This document shows, one piece after another, positions 54,794 through 63,918 of a stretch of 64,000 bases of DNA. The DNA lies in contig NZ_FRBF01000012.1 in NCBI RefSeq assembly GCF_900142545.1, positions 43,646 through 107,645 of the forward strand, in the 5' to 3' direction. The translations under genes were made by a program, and so were the position numbers. The stretch comes from Fibrobacter sp. UWT2. GTDB lineage: Bacteria; Fibrobacterota; Fibrobacteria; Fibrobacterales; Fibrobacteraceae. The notes beneath the pieces were generated by a model that saw nothing but the letters and a program-made list of their open reading frames with translations, did no database searches and was not told where the DNA came from. Each line of letters opens with the position of its first letter. Within the stretch, counting starts at the first letter, position 1.

Positions 54794-57700
54794 ATGTCTA
54801 AAAGAAGGCTTGCGTTTATCGCCCTATTTATGCTCGTGCAGGTTTCTTTTGCTGCATGGGATGGTTCCGTTAAAATCCCGAAAACAGTTGTGAGCGACGG
54901 CGTGGAGTACTACGAAATTACTTCGCCTGAAGAACTGATCGGGCTCCTGGATTCGGTATTGGTGATACGATCGTTTGACGAATCCCTGCAGGCCTATCTG
55001 AAAAACGATATTGTTTTTGGTGAAGATTCGACTAAACTTTGCTCGAAAAAATGGATCCGTAACGAAAACCAGACATACTTTCAGGGAGTTCTTGACGGCC
55101 GTGGCCATACAATCTATGGTCTGAATGCTGCAAGTTCCATGTTCAAGACAATCGGTATCAATGTGGGCGAAGTCCGCAATATCAATGTGGCGAACAGTTC
55201 CTTTGGTAGTGATTCGGCTTACCAGGTCGGTGTTGTCGCCGATATGATGCGCGGTGTGGTCCAGAATGTTAAAGTCTACAATACCAAAGTCGTATCCGGA
55301 TATGATGCCGGTGGTATTGCGGCTAGTATGGTTTCGTCGGATGACGAACTGACGGGAATTTTAAATTGCCATGTGGTCGGCGGCTCGGTGAAGGGTTCCA
55401 GCTACGTGGGCGGTATCGTGGGTAGTGCTAGAGGCCGTATTCTTGGGTGCTCTAACTCGGCACGGGTATCGTTCTCCGAAAAAGAAACCGAAAGAACGAA
55501 CTATACTAGTGATGTCTTTGTTGGAGGCATTGCCGGATATGCCGTGTCGCAACCGGGATATGCTATTGAAAGTTGCGTCAATCGTGGCCCGGTTGAAGTG
55601 ATTTCGGCTCATATGGAATCTTATGTGGGTGGTGTTGCTGGACAGGTACTAGGTTCTGTCTCTAATTTGCAAAACTATGGCGATGTGGCGGCCAAGCTTT
55701 CGTACTTTAGCGATACGGCTTCTTCTCAGTGGCAAATGATTTCCTATGTAGGTGGAATTGTCGGTAGCAAGCATCTTCACCAATATGAAACGGGCGAACT
55801 CCGTGATTTCTTGAATGAGGGAAATGTGGCGGCCTTTGTGCAAAGCAGCCTTGAAAGCGGATCTCTGTGTGTCGGAGGAATCTTTGGTGAAAATCGCTCT
55901 AATACGATAACGAATGCGTTGAATAGGGGCTCTGTCAAGGCTTATGGTTATGGAGGCCTCATGACAACTTATGTGGGCGGCGTAATCGGTTATGAACCGA
56001 TGAATTCCTATTATCTCGGGTTTGATAAATTGGGAAACCGCGGAGAAGTTTATGCGGAAGGCGTGTACCGGACGTATGTTGGCGGTGTCTTGGGCCATGC
56101 GAATCGCCCTTATGCTAAGAACCCTGCGCTATACCGTTCGTACAACTATGGAAACGTGACGGGAAGCGTCGCCGATACGGCTAGCCTCTCGGATCAACTT
56201 GATGTGGGCGGCCTTGTCGGGTATGCCAACGAGATGCTGATAAGCGACGTCTATAATCATGGCCGAGTCCTGTCGAAAGGAAAACTTGCAAATGGAACGA
56301 GTTATGTCGGTGGCATTGTGGGGCGTTTCTCTTATCCGGATTTTTATATTCAGAATTCGTATAGCGCCGCACCTAGCGTAAAGGGCGATGTTGTCGGAGG
56401 CTTGATCGGGTATACCAATGCCATGGTTTCTCCGCGTAACGCATATTATGACGGTTCTCTTTCTAGCGTAGACCCCTTGGGTGAAGTGCTCTATAGTGAT
56501 ATGGTTGAATGTACGGGTTGCAAAAAAACGACCTCGGAATTGCAAAGCGAAAAAACGGTTGCCCTGCTGAATACTTCGAATGGAGAAAGCTTAGACCGAA
56601 AACTGTGGACTCGCCGCGAAGGGTATCCGGTATTTACGTTTGATAGCTTGTATAAAAATGACTCCATTTATTTTGAATACGATGAATTTGCCATGCCTCC
56701 GCTGCATGCAAAAGGTGATACTCTTGTGTACACGATTTCGACTGCGGCCGAATTGAGAAACTTCCTGGAAATGGGTGGCAATTATGATAAATACAAGAAA
56801 AAGCTCAAAGTGGAATTGGCAAACGATATCGTAATGGGAGAAGATACCACTCATTTGTCGATGCGGAAAATTGCGGCCGATACAAACCGAACGACGGGCT
56901 TGAATATGCACTTTAGTGGCAATGGACATACGATTTATGGACTAAACATGTCTCGTGCCATGTTCTTTTATGTTGGCCCAGAAGGACTTGTTGAAAACAT
57001 GACGATTGCGAATAGCCGCTTTGAAAATAATTACGGCAAATCTGCTGCCGGTGTGGCAATCGAACTGAGCGATGGTGCCTGTATCCGCAATGTCACTATT
57101 CGTAATAGCGTCGTGAAAGGCGGAGAGGCCGCAGGTGGGATTGTCGTGGATAATTACGGTGTCGTTCGTAACAATGTGAATGAAAATACTCTGGTTGAAT
57201 CCTACAATATTTCTGGAGGTATTGTTGCGAATAATTATAACGTGACGGTTGAAAATGCTAATTCCGGTAGAGTGTCTGGTCGACTTGTTGGCGGTATCAT
57301 CGGATCTTCCTACTGGTACGGAAATAGCACGGTCACGATTACTGACAATTCCAATAGAGGAATGGTTCTTGCTTCTGGAGAAGGCCCTGTTTCTGCAGGG
57401 GGAATTGTTGGCTATGCACTTAGGGCTTCTGTTACTAGAAACTTTAATGCTGGCTTGGTTGAAGGAAGGACTGCTTTAGGTACGCTGACTGTTGGTGGTG
57501 TTGTGGGTAGGCTGGATACTGCAAATGTTTTTGCGAATAATGGAAACTGGGGACGGGTTCATGTGCTATCTGGTAAAGAAGTTTATGCAGGTGGCTTGGT
57601 TGGACGGAGTAAGGGAAGCCTTGAACGATCTAGCTTGAGTCCAGGTACCTATTACAATTCGGCGATTCTTTCGGCTTCGTTCAATTATGGTCCTGTGAGT

Positions 57701-58498
57701 GTCAAGTCTTCTGATAGCGTCGCTTATGCGGGTGGACTTTTGGGTTATAATTATGGCTCGGCCGTTTATACCAGCTATAATAGGGGATCTGTAATCAACG
57801 AAGGTAAATCGACTCGTAAATATACGGGTGGAATAGCATCTGTTGTAGAGGGCGGACGAATCTCGGGCGGGTACAATTATTCGGATTCGTTGTCTGGAGA
57901 CGGTGTCGCTTCTCTGGTGTATGAATTTGTGGGAAGTTGGAATTACTTGGATAAGTACTATTATGGGGGCTCTACCGTGCCGGCCGTGGTCAAGTACTCG
58001 TCAGATTCCTCGAATACTTATAAAAAGGATAGCCTTGTTTTCAAGACCTTTGATGAAATGCAGGGAACTCTTGATTTCTTGACGGAATCCGACTGGAAAT
58101 TCGGCGACTGTTTGCCTAAAATAGCATATGATACGACTTCGACTTGTGTGTCTACGGGAATTGCAGATTCCTATGGCGATTCGGACAAGCCGTATGAGGT
58201 GAGTTTCCTTGAATCGCTCGTGTATGTAACAAGCGATACCTCTAGTCATGATGGGCCGACGCCGGTTGTTCCTGCGGTGGTGAAGGTCGTTGCGCCTACG
58301 ATGCATGTCGAGGTGACGGCACACAATGTGATGGTGACGGATCTTGCCGAAAACGCCCCTGTGATGGTGTTCGATATGCGCGGTCGCTTGGTGACATCGG
58401 CAAGAGCCCACGGAACTTCCGTGAATTTGTCAATTCCGAAGTCGGGTTGTTTCTTGGTTCGTAGCGGTAAACAATCTCGCCTGATTGTTGTCCGGTAA
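54794..58498 (+). CDS. Large GLUG-repeat surface protein with type IX-like tail
   Basis: The 1234-residue protein has a signal peptide (FIALFMLVQVSFA). Two homologous halves follow (about 30-640 and 645-1140). Each opens with a Y-x-I-(ST)-x-x-E-L segment, a NDIV-x-GED block and GHTIYGLN, then many GLUG-like units (YVGGIVGSARG, VFVGGIAGY, YAGGLLGYN). These give a right-handed beta-helix or similar stacked fold, as in bacterial adhesins and IgA-protease accessory regions. The last 65 residues (APVMVFDMRGRLVTSARAHG, then SGCFLVRSGKQ) look like a type IX sorting domain. It is followed 29 bases later by a shorter paralogue. An adhesin or matrix role is inferred. Confidence 0.87.
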   Translation: MSKRRLAFIALFMLVQVSFAAWDGSVKIPKTVVSDGVEYYEITSPEELIGLLDSVLVIRSFDESLQAYLKNDIVFGEDSTKLCSKKWIRNENQTYFQGVLDGRGHTIYGLNAASSMFKTIGINVGEVRNINVANSSFGSDSAYQVGVVADMMRGVVQNVKVYNTKVVSGYDAGGIAASMVSSDDELTGILNCHVVGGSVKGSSYVGGIVGSARGRILGCSNSARVSFSEKETERTNYTSDVFVGGIAGYAVSQPGYAIESCVNRGPVEVISAHMESYVGGVAGQVLGSVSNLQNYGDVAAKLSYFSDTASSQWQMISYVGGIVGSKHLHQYETGELRDFLNEGNVAAFVQSSLESGSLCVGGIFGENRSNTITNALNRGSVKAYGYGGLMTTYVGGVIGYEPMNSYYLGFDKLGNRGEVYAEGVYRTYVGGVLGHANRPYAKNPALYRSYNYGNVTGSVADTASLSDQLDVGGLVGYANEMLISDVYNHGRVLSKGKLANGTSYVGGIVGRFSYPDFYIQNSYSAAPSVKGDVVGGLIGYTNAMVSPRNAYYDGSLSSVDPLGEVLYSDMVECTGCKKTTSELQSEKTVALLNTSNGESLDRKLWTRREGYPVFTFDSLYKNDSIYFEYDEFAMPPLHAKGDTLVYTISTAAELRNFLEMGGNYDKYKKKLKVELANDIVMGEDTTHLSMRKIAADTNRTTGLNMHFSGNGHTIYGLNMSRAMFFYVGPEGLVENMTIANSRFENNYGKSAAGVAIELSDGACIRNVTIRNSVVKGGEAAGGIVVDNYGVVRNNVNENTLVESYNISGGIVANNYNVTVENANSGRVSGRLVGGIIGSSYWYGNSTVTITDNSNRGMVLASGEGPVSAGGIVGYALRASVTRNFNAGLVEGRTALGTLTVGGVVGRLDTANVFANNGNWGRVHVLSGKEVYAGGLVGRSKGSLERSSLSPGTYYNSAILSASFNYGPVSVKSSDSVAYAGGLLGYNYGSAVYTSYNRGSVINEGKSTRKYTGGIASVVEGGRISGGYNYSDSLSGDGVASLVYEFVGSWNYLDKYYYGGSTVPAVVKYSSDSSNTYKKDSLVFKTFDEMQGTLDFLTESDWKFGDCLPKIAYDTTSTCVSTGIADSYGDSDKPYEVSFLESLVYVTSDTSSHDGPTPVVPAVVKVVAPTMHVEVTAHNVMVTDLAENAPVMVFDMRGRLVTSARAHGTSVNLSIPKSGCFLVRSGKQSRLIVVR

Positions 58499-58527
58499 CT
58501 TAGAAGTTTTTTGTTAGGAGATTCGCT

Positions 58528-60348
58528 ATGTTGAAAATGTGCTTGGCAGTAGCAATGACTCTGGTTGCCCAGGTGGCTTTTGCCGCTATAGGCGATTCGA
58601 CGAAATTCGATCAAGACAAATTTGAACGAATCGGCGATACGCTGTACTACAAGATTTCTACTGCCGAGCAGTTTGAAAAACTGCTCGAAGGCGTGCGAAT
58701 CGAAACGGACGGCTATGTCGTTGGCTTAATCGAAAATGACCTTGTCATGGGCAAAGATACGGTCCATTTGGCAAAGAACAAAATGTCCATCGATACGAGC
58801 GGACGTTGTATGAACTTGTATCTTAACGGTCAGGGCCATACGATTTACGGCTTGAACATGTCTAGAGCCATGTTCTACTGCGTCGAAAACCTTGTGGAAA
58901 ACCTGACGATTGCAAATAGCCGTTTTGAAAACGATGATGGATTGTCTGCTGCTGGCGTTGCTGTTCATTTAAAGGAAGATGCTTGTGTCCGTAATGTGAA
59001 AATCCGTAACAGCGTTGTGAAAAGTGAAGACATCGCTGCAGGTCTTGTGGCGTATAACGACGGCGCCATGCTTAACGATACGAATGAAAACTCGCTGGTT
59101 TCTTCGACCAATATCGCAGGCGGCCTTGCGGGCTCGCTTCGCTATGTGTTAATAAACTCCCGTAACAGCGGACGTGTGTCGGGGCGTGTTGCAGGCGGTC
59201 TTGTGGGCACGGGCGATAAGCTGGGTACAGACGGGGGTACGATTACGGGCTGCTCTAACAATGGAATGATTCTTGGCAATGGAAGCGGATCTGTTTCGGT
59301 AGGCGGTATTGCAGGGTATGCTCACCGAACAACGTTTAATAGCCTGAAAAATACGGGCTTGATCGAAGGCAAGTCTACATCGGGAACGCTTACGGTGGGC
59401 GGAATTGTAGGCAGACTTGATTCTACGCAGAATGTCATAGACTGTGGCAACTGGGGGAGAATCCATGCTCTTTCAGGTAAGAAAGTCTATGCCGGCGGTA
59501 TAGTGGGCTTGTATTATGGCGAACTCCAAATGGTGGGAGAAACGCTTAGTCGTGCTTCCTGTTTGGTAACCTCCTATAATTATGGACCGGTAACAGTCAA
59601 GGCATCCGAAGATTTTGCCTATGCGGGCGGCCTTGCGGGGTATATAACGGGATCGCTAATTTCGGCTGATTACAACAGGGGCACCGTGAAAAACGAAGGT
59701 TCTTCGAAAAATCGGTATACGGGGAGCCTTGCGGCAATAGTGGATTGGTGCATGGTTGCAGGCAACTATAGTTATGTGGATACTTTGACCGGAAGTCATA
59801 CCGCTTCGTTGGTGTATGAATTTGCAGGGACCAATAATTCTATGTATAGATCGTATTATGGCGGCGTAGAGGTTCCCCCAGTCGGTAAATACTCGGATGA
59901 TCCGACGAATATGTACCAAAAGGATTCGTTGGTGTCTTTAGGCTTTGAAGAAATGAAAGAAGCTCTTCAGATTTATGACGGCGGTAATTGGGTGCGGACG
60001 GACTGCATGGCTCAGGCGAAGACGGATACAAACACCGTTTGCACTGTAAAGGTGATTGCCGATTTCTTCGGTGATTCCGATAAGCCTTATGAGGTGACTT
60101 TCATTGACGAGGGCAAGACTTTTGTTGCGCCGAAGGTGAAAACGCCGCATCTGAAGGTCGTTGTCTCTGCCCGAAACATTTCAGTTTGGGGGGCTGTCGC
60201 GAATCGCCCGGTGCAGGCGTTCGACATGCAGGGAAACTTAGTGGCGTCGGCTAGACCTGTGGGGGCTGTCGCGACTCTCGCTGTGCCGAAAGCCGGTGTT
60301 TACATCGTGCGTCATGGAAATGAATCCCGCAGAGTGACAATCCGTTAA
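58528..60348 (+). CDS. GLUG-repeat surface protein, shorter tandem paralogue
   Basis: The 606-residue product has a signal peptide (AVAMTLVAQVAFA) and corresponds to the second half plus tail of the preceding protein. GHTIYGLNMSRAMF, LTIANSRFEN and GSVSVGGIAGYAHR have near-identical partners there. Similarity continues through the NYGPV and YAGGL repeats and the GDSDKPYEVTF block before the sorting-like tail (PVQAFDMQGNLVASARPVG, then GVYIVRHGNE). TTAGGAGATT is the ribosome site, 29 bases after the previous stop, so the genes form one operon produced by tandem duplication. Confidence 0.87.
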   Translation: MLKMCLAVAMTLVAQVAFAAIGDSTKFDQDKFERIGDTLYYKISTAEQFEKLLEGVRIETDGYVVGLIENDLVMGKDTVHLAKNKMSIDTSGRCMNLYLNGQGHTIYGLNMSRAMFYCVENLVENLTIANSRFENDDGLSAAGVAVHLKEDACVRNVKIRNSVVKSEDIAAGLVAYNDGAMLNDTNENSLVSSTNIAGGLAGSLRYVLINSRNSGRVSGRVAGGLVGTGDKLGTDGGTITGCSNNGMILGNGSGSVSVGGIAGYAHRTTFNSLKNTGLIEGKSTSGTLTVGGIVGRLDSTQNVIDCGNWGRIHALSGKKVYAGGIVGLYYGELQMVGETLSRASCLVTSYNYGPVTVKASEDFAYAGGLAGYITGSLISADYNRGTVKNEGSSKNRYTGSLAAIVDWCMVAGNYSYVDTLTGSHTASLVYEFAGTNNSMYRSYYGGVEVPPVGKYSDDPTNMYQKDSLVSLGFEEMKEALQIYDGGNWVRTDCMAQAKTDTNTVCTVKVIADFFGDSDKPYEVTFIDEGKTFVAPKVKTPHLKVVVSARNISVWGAVANRPVQAFDMQGNLVASARPVGAVATLAVPKAGVYIVRHGNESRRVTIR

Positions 60349-60450
60349 AGTTGAAACGGATTGTTCCGCCATACTGCGGCCATTTTGGCTGTAATAATTT
60401 TTTTCTGTTTTCGTAGCCTTGCGCCACTCGTAAGGCTTTTGACTTATTTC

Positions 60451-60459
60451 TATATTTAC
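60451..60459 (+). promoter_or_regulatory. Candidate -7 element of the Na/Pi cotransporter gene
   Basis: TATATTTAC, 95 nt before the ATG. TTGACT lies only 6 nt upstream of it. The long leader that follows appears structured. Confidence 0.35.
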
Positions 60460-60485
60460 GGCAACAAATCAGATAAACAATTCAC

Positions 60486-60549
60486 CGCCATGAGCCCGAA
60501 CTAGCTGAAAGGCAGCGACGATGATCCGGTAGTGGCGTTCCGTAGGAAT
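60486..60549 (+). promoter_or_regulatory. Structured leader before the Na/Pi cotransporter gene
   Basis: CGCCAT (60486-60491) can pair with GTGGCG (60532-60537), enclosing a GCTG/CAGC hairpin (60504-60516). Next, TTCC pairs with GGAA in GTTCCGTAGGAAT, hiding the likely ribosome site TAGGAA. This is consistent with a regulated leader, but no known riboswitch consensus was matched. Confidence 0.35.
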
Positions 60550-60554
60550 GTCCT

Positions 60555-62261
60555 ATGACACTTATGATTCTTAAAATGATCGGTTGCCTTGCGCTCCTCA
60601 TGTTCGGCATGAAGACCATGAGCGAAGGCTTGCAGAAACTCACGGGCGGTCACTTGCGTGCTGTCCTTGGAACCATGACCAAGCACCGCATCGGAGGCCT
60701 TCTCACTGGTACTTTTGTGACGGCCTCGGTGCAGTCTTCTACCGCTACGACCGTCCTTACCGTAAGCTTCGTTAACGCTGGCCTGCTCACATTGAGTCAG
60801 GCCATTCCTGTTATCATGGGGGCAAACATCGGTACAACGGCCACGGCCTGGATCATGTCCATATTCGGGTTCCAGTTCAACATGAGCTCGGTGGTGTGGC
60901 CCTTCTTCGCCCTCGGTATCATCCTTTCTTACACCAAGAAGAATTCGACCAAGAGCATCGGCGAATTCGTATTCGGTTTCGCGTTCATGTTCCTCGGCCT
61001 TACCACGCTGCGTGAAAATGCGGTGGCCATGGACTTGGCACATAACCAGACGGTCATCAACTTCTTTGCGACGACCGGCGGTTGGGGAATCTTCAGTACG
61101 CTCCTGTTCTTGTTGCTGGGTAGCATCCTTACCATGTGCGTGCAGTCGTCTGCGGCTATCATGGCGATTACGCTTTTGCTCTGCAGCAGCGGAGTGCTTC
61201 CGATTTACCAGGGCATTGCGCTTGTGATGGGCGAAAACATCGGAACCACGGTGACTTCGAACCTTGCGGCCCTTTCGGCAAGTACGCAGGCAAGGCGCGC
61301 CGCCTTGGCTCACATGCTTTTTAACGTGTTCGGCGTGGTGTGGGTGTTGATTGTGTTCCGCCCGTTCGTGAATATGGTTTGTAGCATCGTTGGGTTCGAC
61401 CCGACGTTTGTGCCGCACACCGACGAAGAAGTTGCGCAGGCGGGTGTGCGTGTGACTTACGCGCTTTCTGCCTTCCATACGGCATTCAACCTCTGCAACG
61501 TGCTTATCCTCATCTGGTTCATCAAGCCGATGGAAAAAATCATCTGCAAGATTATCCGCGAAAAGGAAGACGGCGAGGATTTCAAGGTCAAGTTTATCAG
61601 TGCAGGCCTTATGAGTACCGCAGAGCTTTCACTCTTCGAAGCCCGTAAGGAAATCAACCTGTTTGCAGCCCGCACGCAGAAAATGTTCCGTATGGTGCCC
61701 GAACTGCTCGAGATGAAGGACGAAAACGATTTCGTGAAGCTCTTTGCCCGCATCGAGAAGTACGAAGGCATTAGCGACAACATGGAAATCGAAATTGCCA
61801 AGTACCTGAACCAGGTTTCCGAAGGTCGCTTGAGCCCCGAAAGTAAGACGAACATTCAGTCGATGCTCCGCGAAATTTCTGAAATCGAAAGTATCGGCGA
61901 CGCTTGCTACAATATGGCCCGCGCCATCAACCGCAAGTTTAGGAGCACCGACGACTTTACCGAAGAGCAGTACAACCGCATCAAGCACATGATGCAGCTT
62001 TGCGACAAGGCTCTTACAAACATGATTGATGTCATTGGCGATGTGGTAACTGCTGACGCAAACCGTACGCTGAATATGGAGAACGAAATCAACGATTATC
62101 GCAAGCTCCTCAAGGAGAAAAACATTGCCGATATCGAATCGCAAAAGTACAGCTACCAGATGGGTGTTCACTACATGGACGTGGTGAACGACTGCGAAAA
62201 ACTCGGCGACTATGTGGTGAACGTGGTCGAGGCTCATACAAACAAGAAATTCTCGACCTAA
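60555..62261 (+). CDS. Na/Pi cotransporter family protein with PhoU-like domain
   Basis: The 568-residue protein has two inverted hydrophobic repeats with paired signatures: TASVQSSTATTV (QSS 60-62) with GANIGTTATAW, and MCVQSSAAIM (QSS 197-199) with GENIGTTVTSN. This is the Na/Pi-cotransporter II layout of sodium-coupled phosphate carriers. From about 345 on the protein is soluble and helical (AELSLFEARKEINLFAARTQ, then EIESIGDACYNMARAINRKF), resembling PhoU. The combination matches YjbB/NptA-type proteins, which import or export phosphate. The ATG at 60555 has a weak TAGGAA site in a possible hairpin. Confidence 0.92.
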   Translation: MTLMILKMIGCLALLMFGMKTMSEGLQKLTGGHLRAVLGTMTKHRIGGLLTGTFVTASVQSSTATTVLTVSFVNAGLLTLSQAIPVIMGANIGTTATAWIMSIFGFQFNMSSVVWPFFALGIILSYTKKNSTKSIGEFVFGFAFMFLGLTTLRENAVAMDLAHNQTVINFFATTGGWGIFSTLLFLLLGSILTMCVQSSAAIMAITLLLCSSGVLPIYQGIALVMGENIGTTVTSNLAALSASTQARRAALAHMLFNVFGVVWVLIVFRPFVNMVCSIVGFDPTFVPHTDEEVAQAGVRVTYALSAFHTAFNLCNVLILIWFIKPMEKIICKIIREKEDGEDFKVKFISAGLMSTAELSLFEARKEINLFAARTQKMFRMVPELLEMKDENDFVKLFARIEKYEGISDNMEIEIAKYLNQVSEGRLSPESKTNIQSMLREISEIESIGDACYNMARAINRKFRSTDDFTEEQYNRIKHMMQLCDKALTNMIDVIGDVVTADANRTLNMENEINDYRKLLKEKNIADIESQKYSYQMGVHYMDVVNDCEKLGDYVVNVVEAHTNKKFST

Positions 62262-62262
62262 G

Positions 62263-62369
62263 AGAATTCGCCTATAAACTTCGTCATACTGCATCACGCG
62301 AGCTCTCGCTGTATGTTTTATACAGCTTCGGCTCGCGTTCTTTGTCTGACTCGTTTCTAGGTGAATTTT
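62263..62369. other. Long nested inverted-repeat element after the Na/Pi cotransporter gene
   Basis: A 12-bp outer stem (62263-62274 with 62358-62369, G-T pairs included) begins 2 bases after the stop codon. Inside it are an 8-bp perfect stem ACGCGAGC/GCTCGCGT (62296-62303, 62331-62338) and a 7-bp perfect stem GCTGTAT/ATACAGC (62308-62314, 62320-62326) with GTTTT loop. There is no T tract. It may be a small mobile palindromic element or an mRNA 3' structure. Confidence 0.55.
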
Positions 62370-62407
62370 GGTAATAAGGGTTGCAATTCTGCGTCTCGCA
62401 ATATTTT

Positions 62408-62415
62408 TATATTTG
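62408..62415 (+). promoter_or_regulatory. Candidate -7 element of the Ig-like surface protein gene
   Basis: TATATTTG, 36 nt before the ATG, an exact TAnnTTTG match. GTTG (62380-62383) lies 24 nt upstream. Confidence 0.4.
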
Positions 62416-62451
62416 TTGTCTAGTTGGTTATAAATAAAAAAGGAGGGCTGT

Positions 62452-63822
62452 ATGAAAAAAATTATAGCTTTGATTTTTGCCTTGTTCTTTGCTACTGCGG
62501 CTGTCGCGGAATCGTTTGTGGCTTCGGAAAAGATTACGCAACAGGTTCTGGCTGGCAGCCTTACCCAGACTGTGGCTGCGGGCGATGAGATTGCGCCGAT
62601 TAGAATTTTATATGAGAATATAGATGAAAATAAACATCAATCGGGTGGTATTTCTGACCTTGGCTTGACGGAAAAATGGACAGGTCCTGTTTGTGAAATT
62701 TTTGGGAAGATTAGCAGAAATATTGCTGCCCAAACGGTAAATGCTTATATCTTGGTGCAAGACGATGAAGGCAAGTATGCCAAGATGGATATAACATTTG
62801 AAATAAAAGAAAGAGAGTTTAAGTTTGAATGGAATGATGCTAGCGGAGAAATGAACCAAACCGTCAAAGCTGGCGAAACCATGGTGCCTATCGTTTTCGA
62901 TTATGAGGCAATTTCTGTATGGGGCGTGAGTGGACTGCCTTCCGGCCTTAAAGGAGATATTGATGGAGATGTTTATGCAATAATCATTGCTGGCACGGTG
63001 GATGAAACTGTTGTGTCTGGTGATTATGATTATAAGGTAATCGTTAAAGATAAAAATTCGAAAGAACATTCGTTGTCAGGAACGATCACTGTGGAAGGAC
63101 TCCCGAATGTTGCGTCAATAAGAATTGTTGAAAATGAAAAGCAGAAGGTTACTGCAGGTGATTCGATAAAGCCGATTGTGTTCAAGTTCGCAAATGTGAA
63201 TGTCACTGAGAACATGGACAATTTTAAATTTGAACAAACTTTGCCCGGCTCGCTTAGAATAAGTGTCGAGGACGATGTTTTGACTATAAATGGAATTGTC
63301 GCGGAAAATGCGAAGGATGGTACTTATTCAATAAAAGTTATCGCAAAGGGCGAAAAAAACAATGATACGGCTTTTGCAAGTGTTGAAGTGGCTCATAAGC
63401 CTGTTGAGACTTCGTCATCCAGCGTTGTGGCTTCTTCAAGCTCCGAGGCGTCTTCTAGTTCTGTGAACTCCAGCAGCTCTGCTGAACAGTCTAGCTCCAG
63501 TGTAAGCTCCAGCGATTCGAAGTCTTCGAGCTCTAGCAATGCAGATGATTCTTCTTCGAGCGAAAAGACTACAAATATTGTGACGGCTGCAATGAATGGC
63601 GTGAAGTTCGGCTATACAAACAATGTGCTGACTGTCGTGTTGCCGACATCTTCGATGGTGCGTGTGCAAGTGTTCGACTTGACGGGTCATTTGGTTGAAT
63701 CTCTTGTAGAACCCGTTATGGGCTCTAGGAGCTTTAGCCTCGCTCATTTGAACAGGGGCAATTACCTTGTGCGCGTCGAAAGCAATAGCCAAATGAGCGT
63801 GGCGAGAATCGCTGTCAAGTAA
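62452..63822 (+). CDS. Surface protein with three Ig-like modules, poly-Ser linker and type IX-like tail
   Basis: The 456-residue protein has a signal peptide (ALIFALFFATAAVA). Three modules of about 100 residues follow, each opening with a Q-x-V-x-AG-(DE)-x-x-x-PI motif (QTVAAGDEIAPI, QTVKAGETMVPI, QKVTAGDSIKPI). They look like Ig-like or cadherin-like beta-sandwiches. A linker of about 55 residues built of SSSS runs separates them from a 70-residue tail (RVQVFDLTGHLVESLVEP, then GNYLVRVESN) matching the type IX sorting pattern seen in the GH5 enzyme. No catalytic motif is visible; a binding or display role is inferred. AAAGGAGGGCTGT is a strong ribosome site. Confidence 0.82.
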   Translation: MKKIIALIFALFFATAAVAESFVASEKITQQVLAGSLTQTVAAGDEIAPIRILYENIDENKHQSGGISDLGLTEKWTGPVCEIFGKISRNIAAQTVNAYILVQDDEGKYAKMDITFEIKEREFKFEWNDASGEMNQTVKAGETMVPIVFDYEAISVWGVSGLPSGLKGDIDGDVYAIIIAGTVDETVVSGDYDYKVIVKDKNSKEHSLSGTITVEGLPNVASIRIVENEKQKVTAGDSIKPIVFKFANVNVTENMDNFKFEQTLPGSLRISVEDDVLTINGIVAENAKDGTYSIKVIAKGEKNNDTAFASVEVAHKPVETSSSSVVASSSSEASSSSVNSSSSAEQSSSSVSSSDSKSSSSSNADDSSSSEKTTNIVTAAMNGVKFGYTNNVLTVVLPTSSMVRVQVFDLTGHLVESLVEPVMGSRSFSLAHLNRGNYLVRVESNSQMSVARIAVK

Positions 63823-63877
63823 GGTGTGTGCCTATAAAAGTTCGCAAGAATCGCATTTTTTCTGAAAATGAAAAAAA

Positions 63878-63905
63878 AGACTCCGCTGATTGGCGGAGTT
63901 TTTTA
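63878..63905 (+). terminator. Intrinsic terminator after the Ig-like surface protein gene
   Basis: An ACTCCGC/GCGGAGT stem with a 6-nt loop, A's before and six T after; usable on both strands. Confidence 0.85.
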
Positions 63906-63918
63906 TTGTAAGAACGAA

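Noticed and set aside
63405..63565. AGCTCTAGC-rich repeat considered as a non-coding repeat
   Set aside because: It encodes the poly-serine linker of a surface protein; varied serine codons show selection on the protein.
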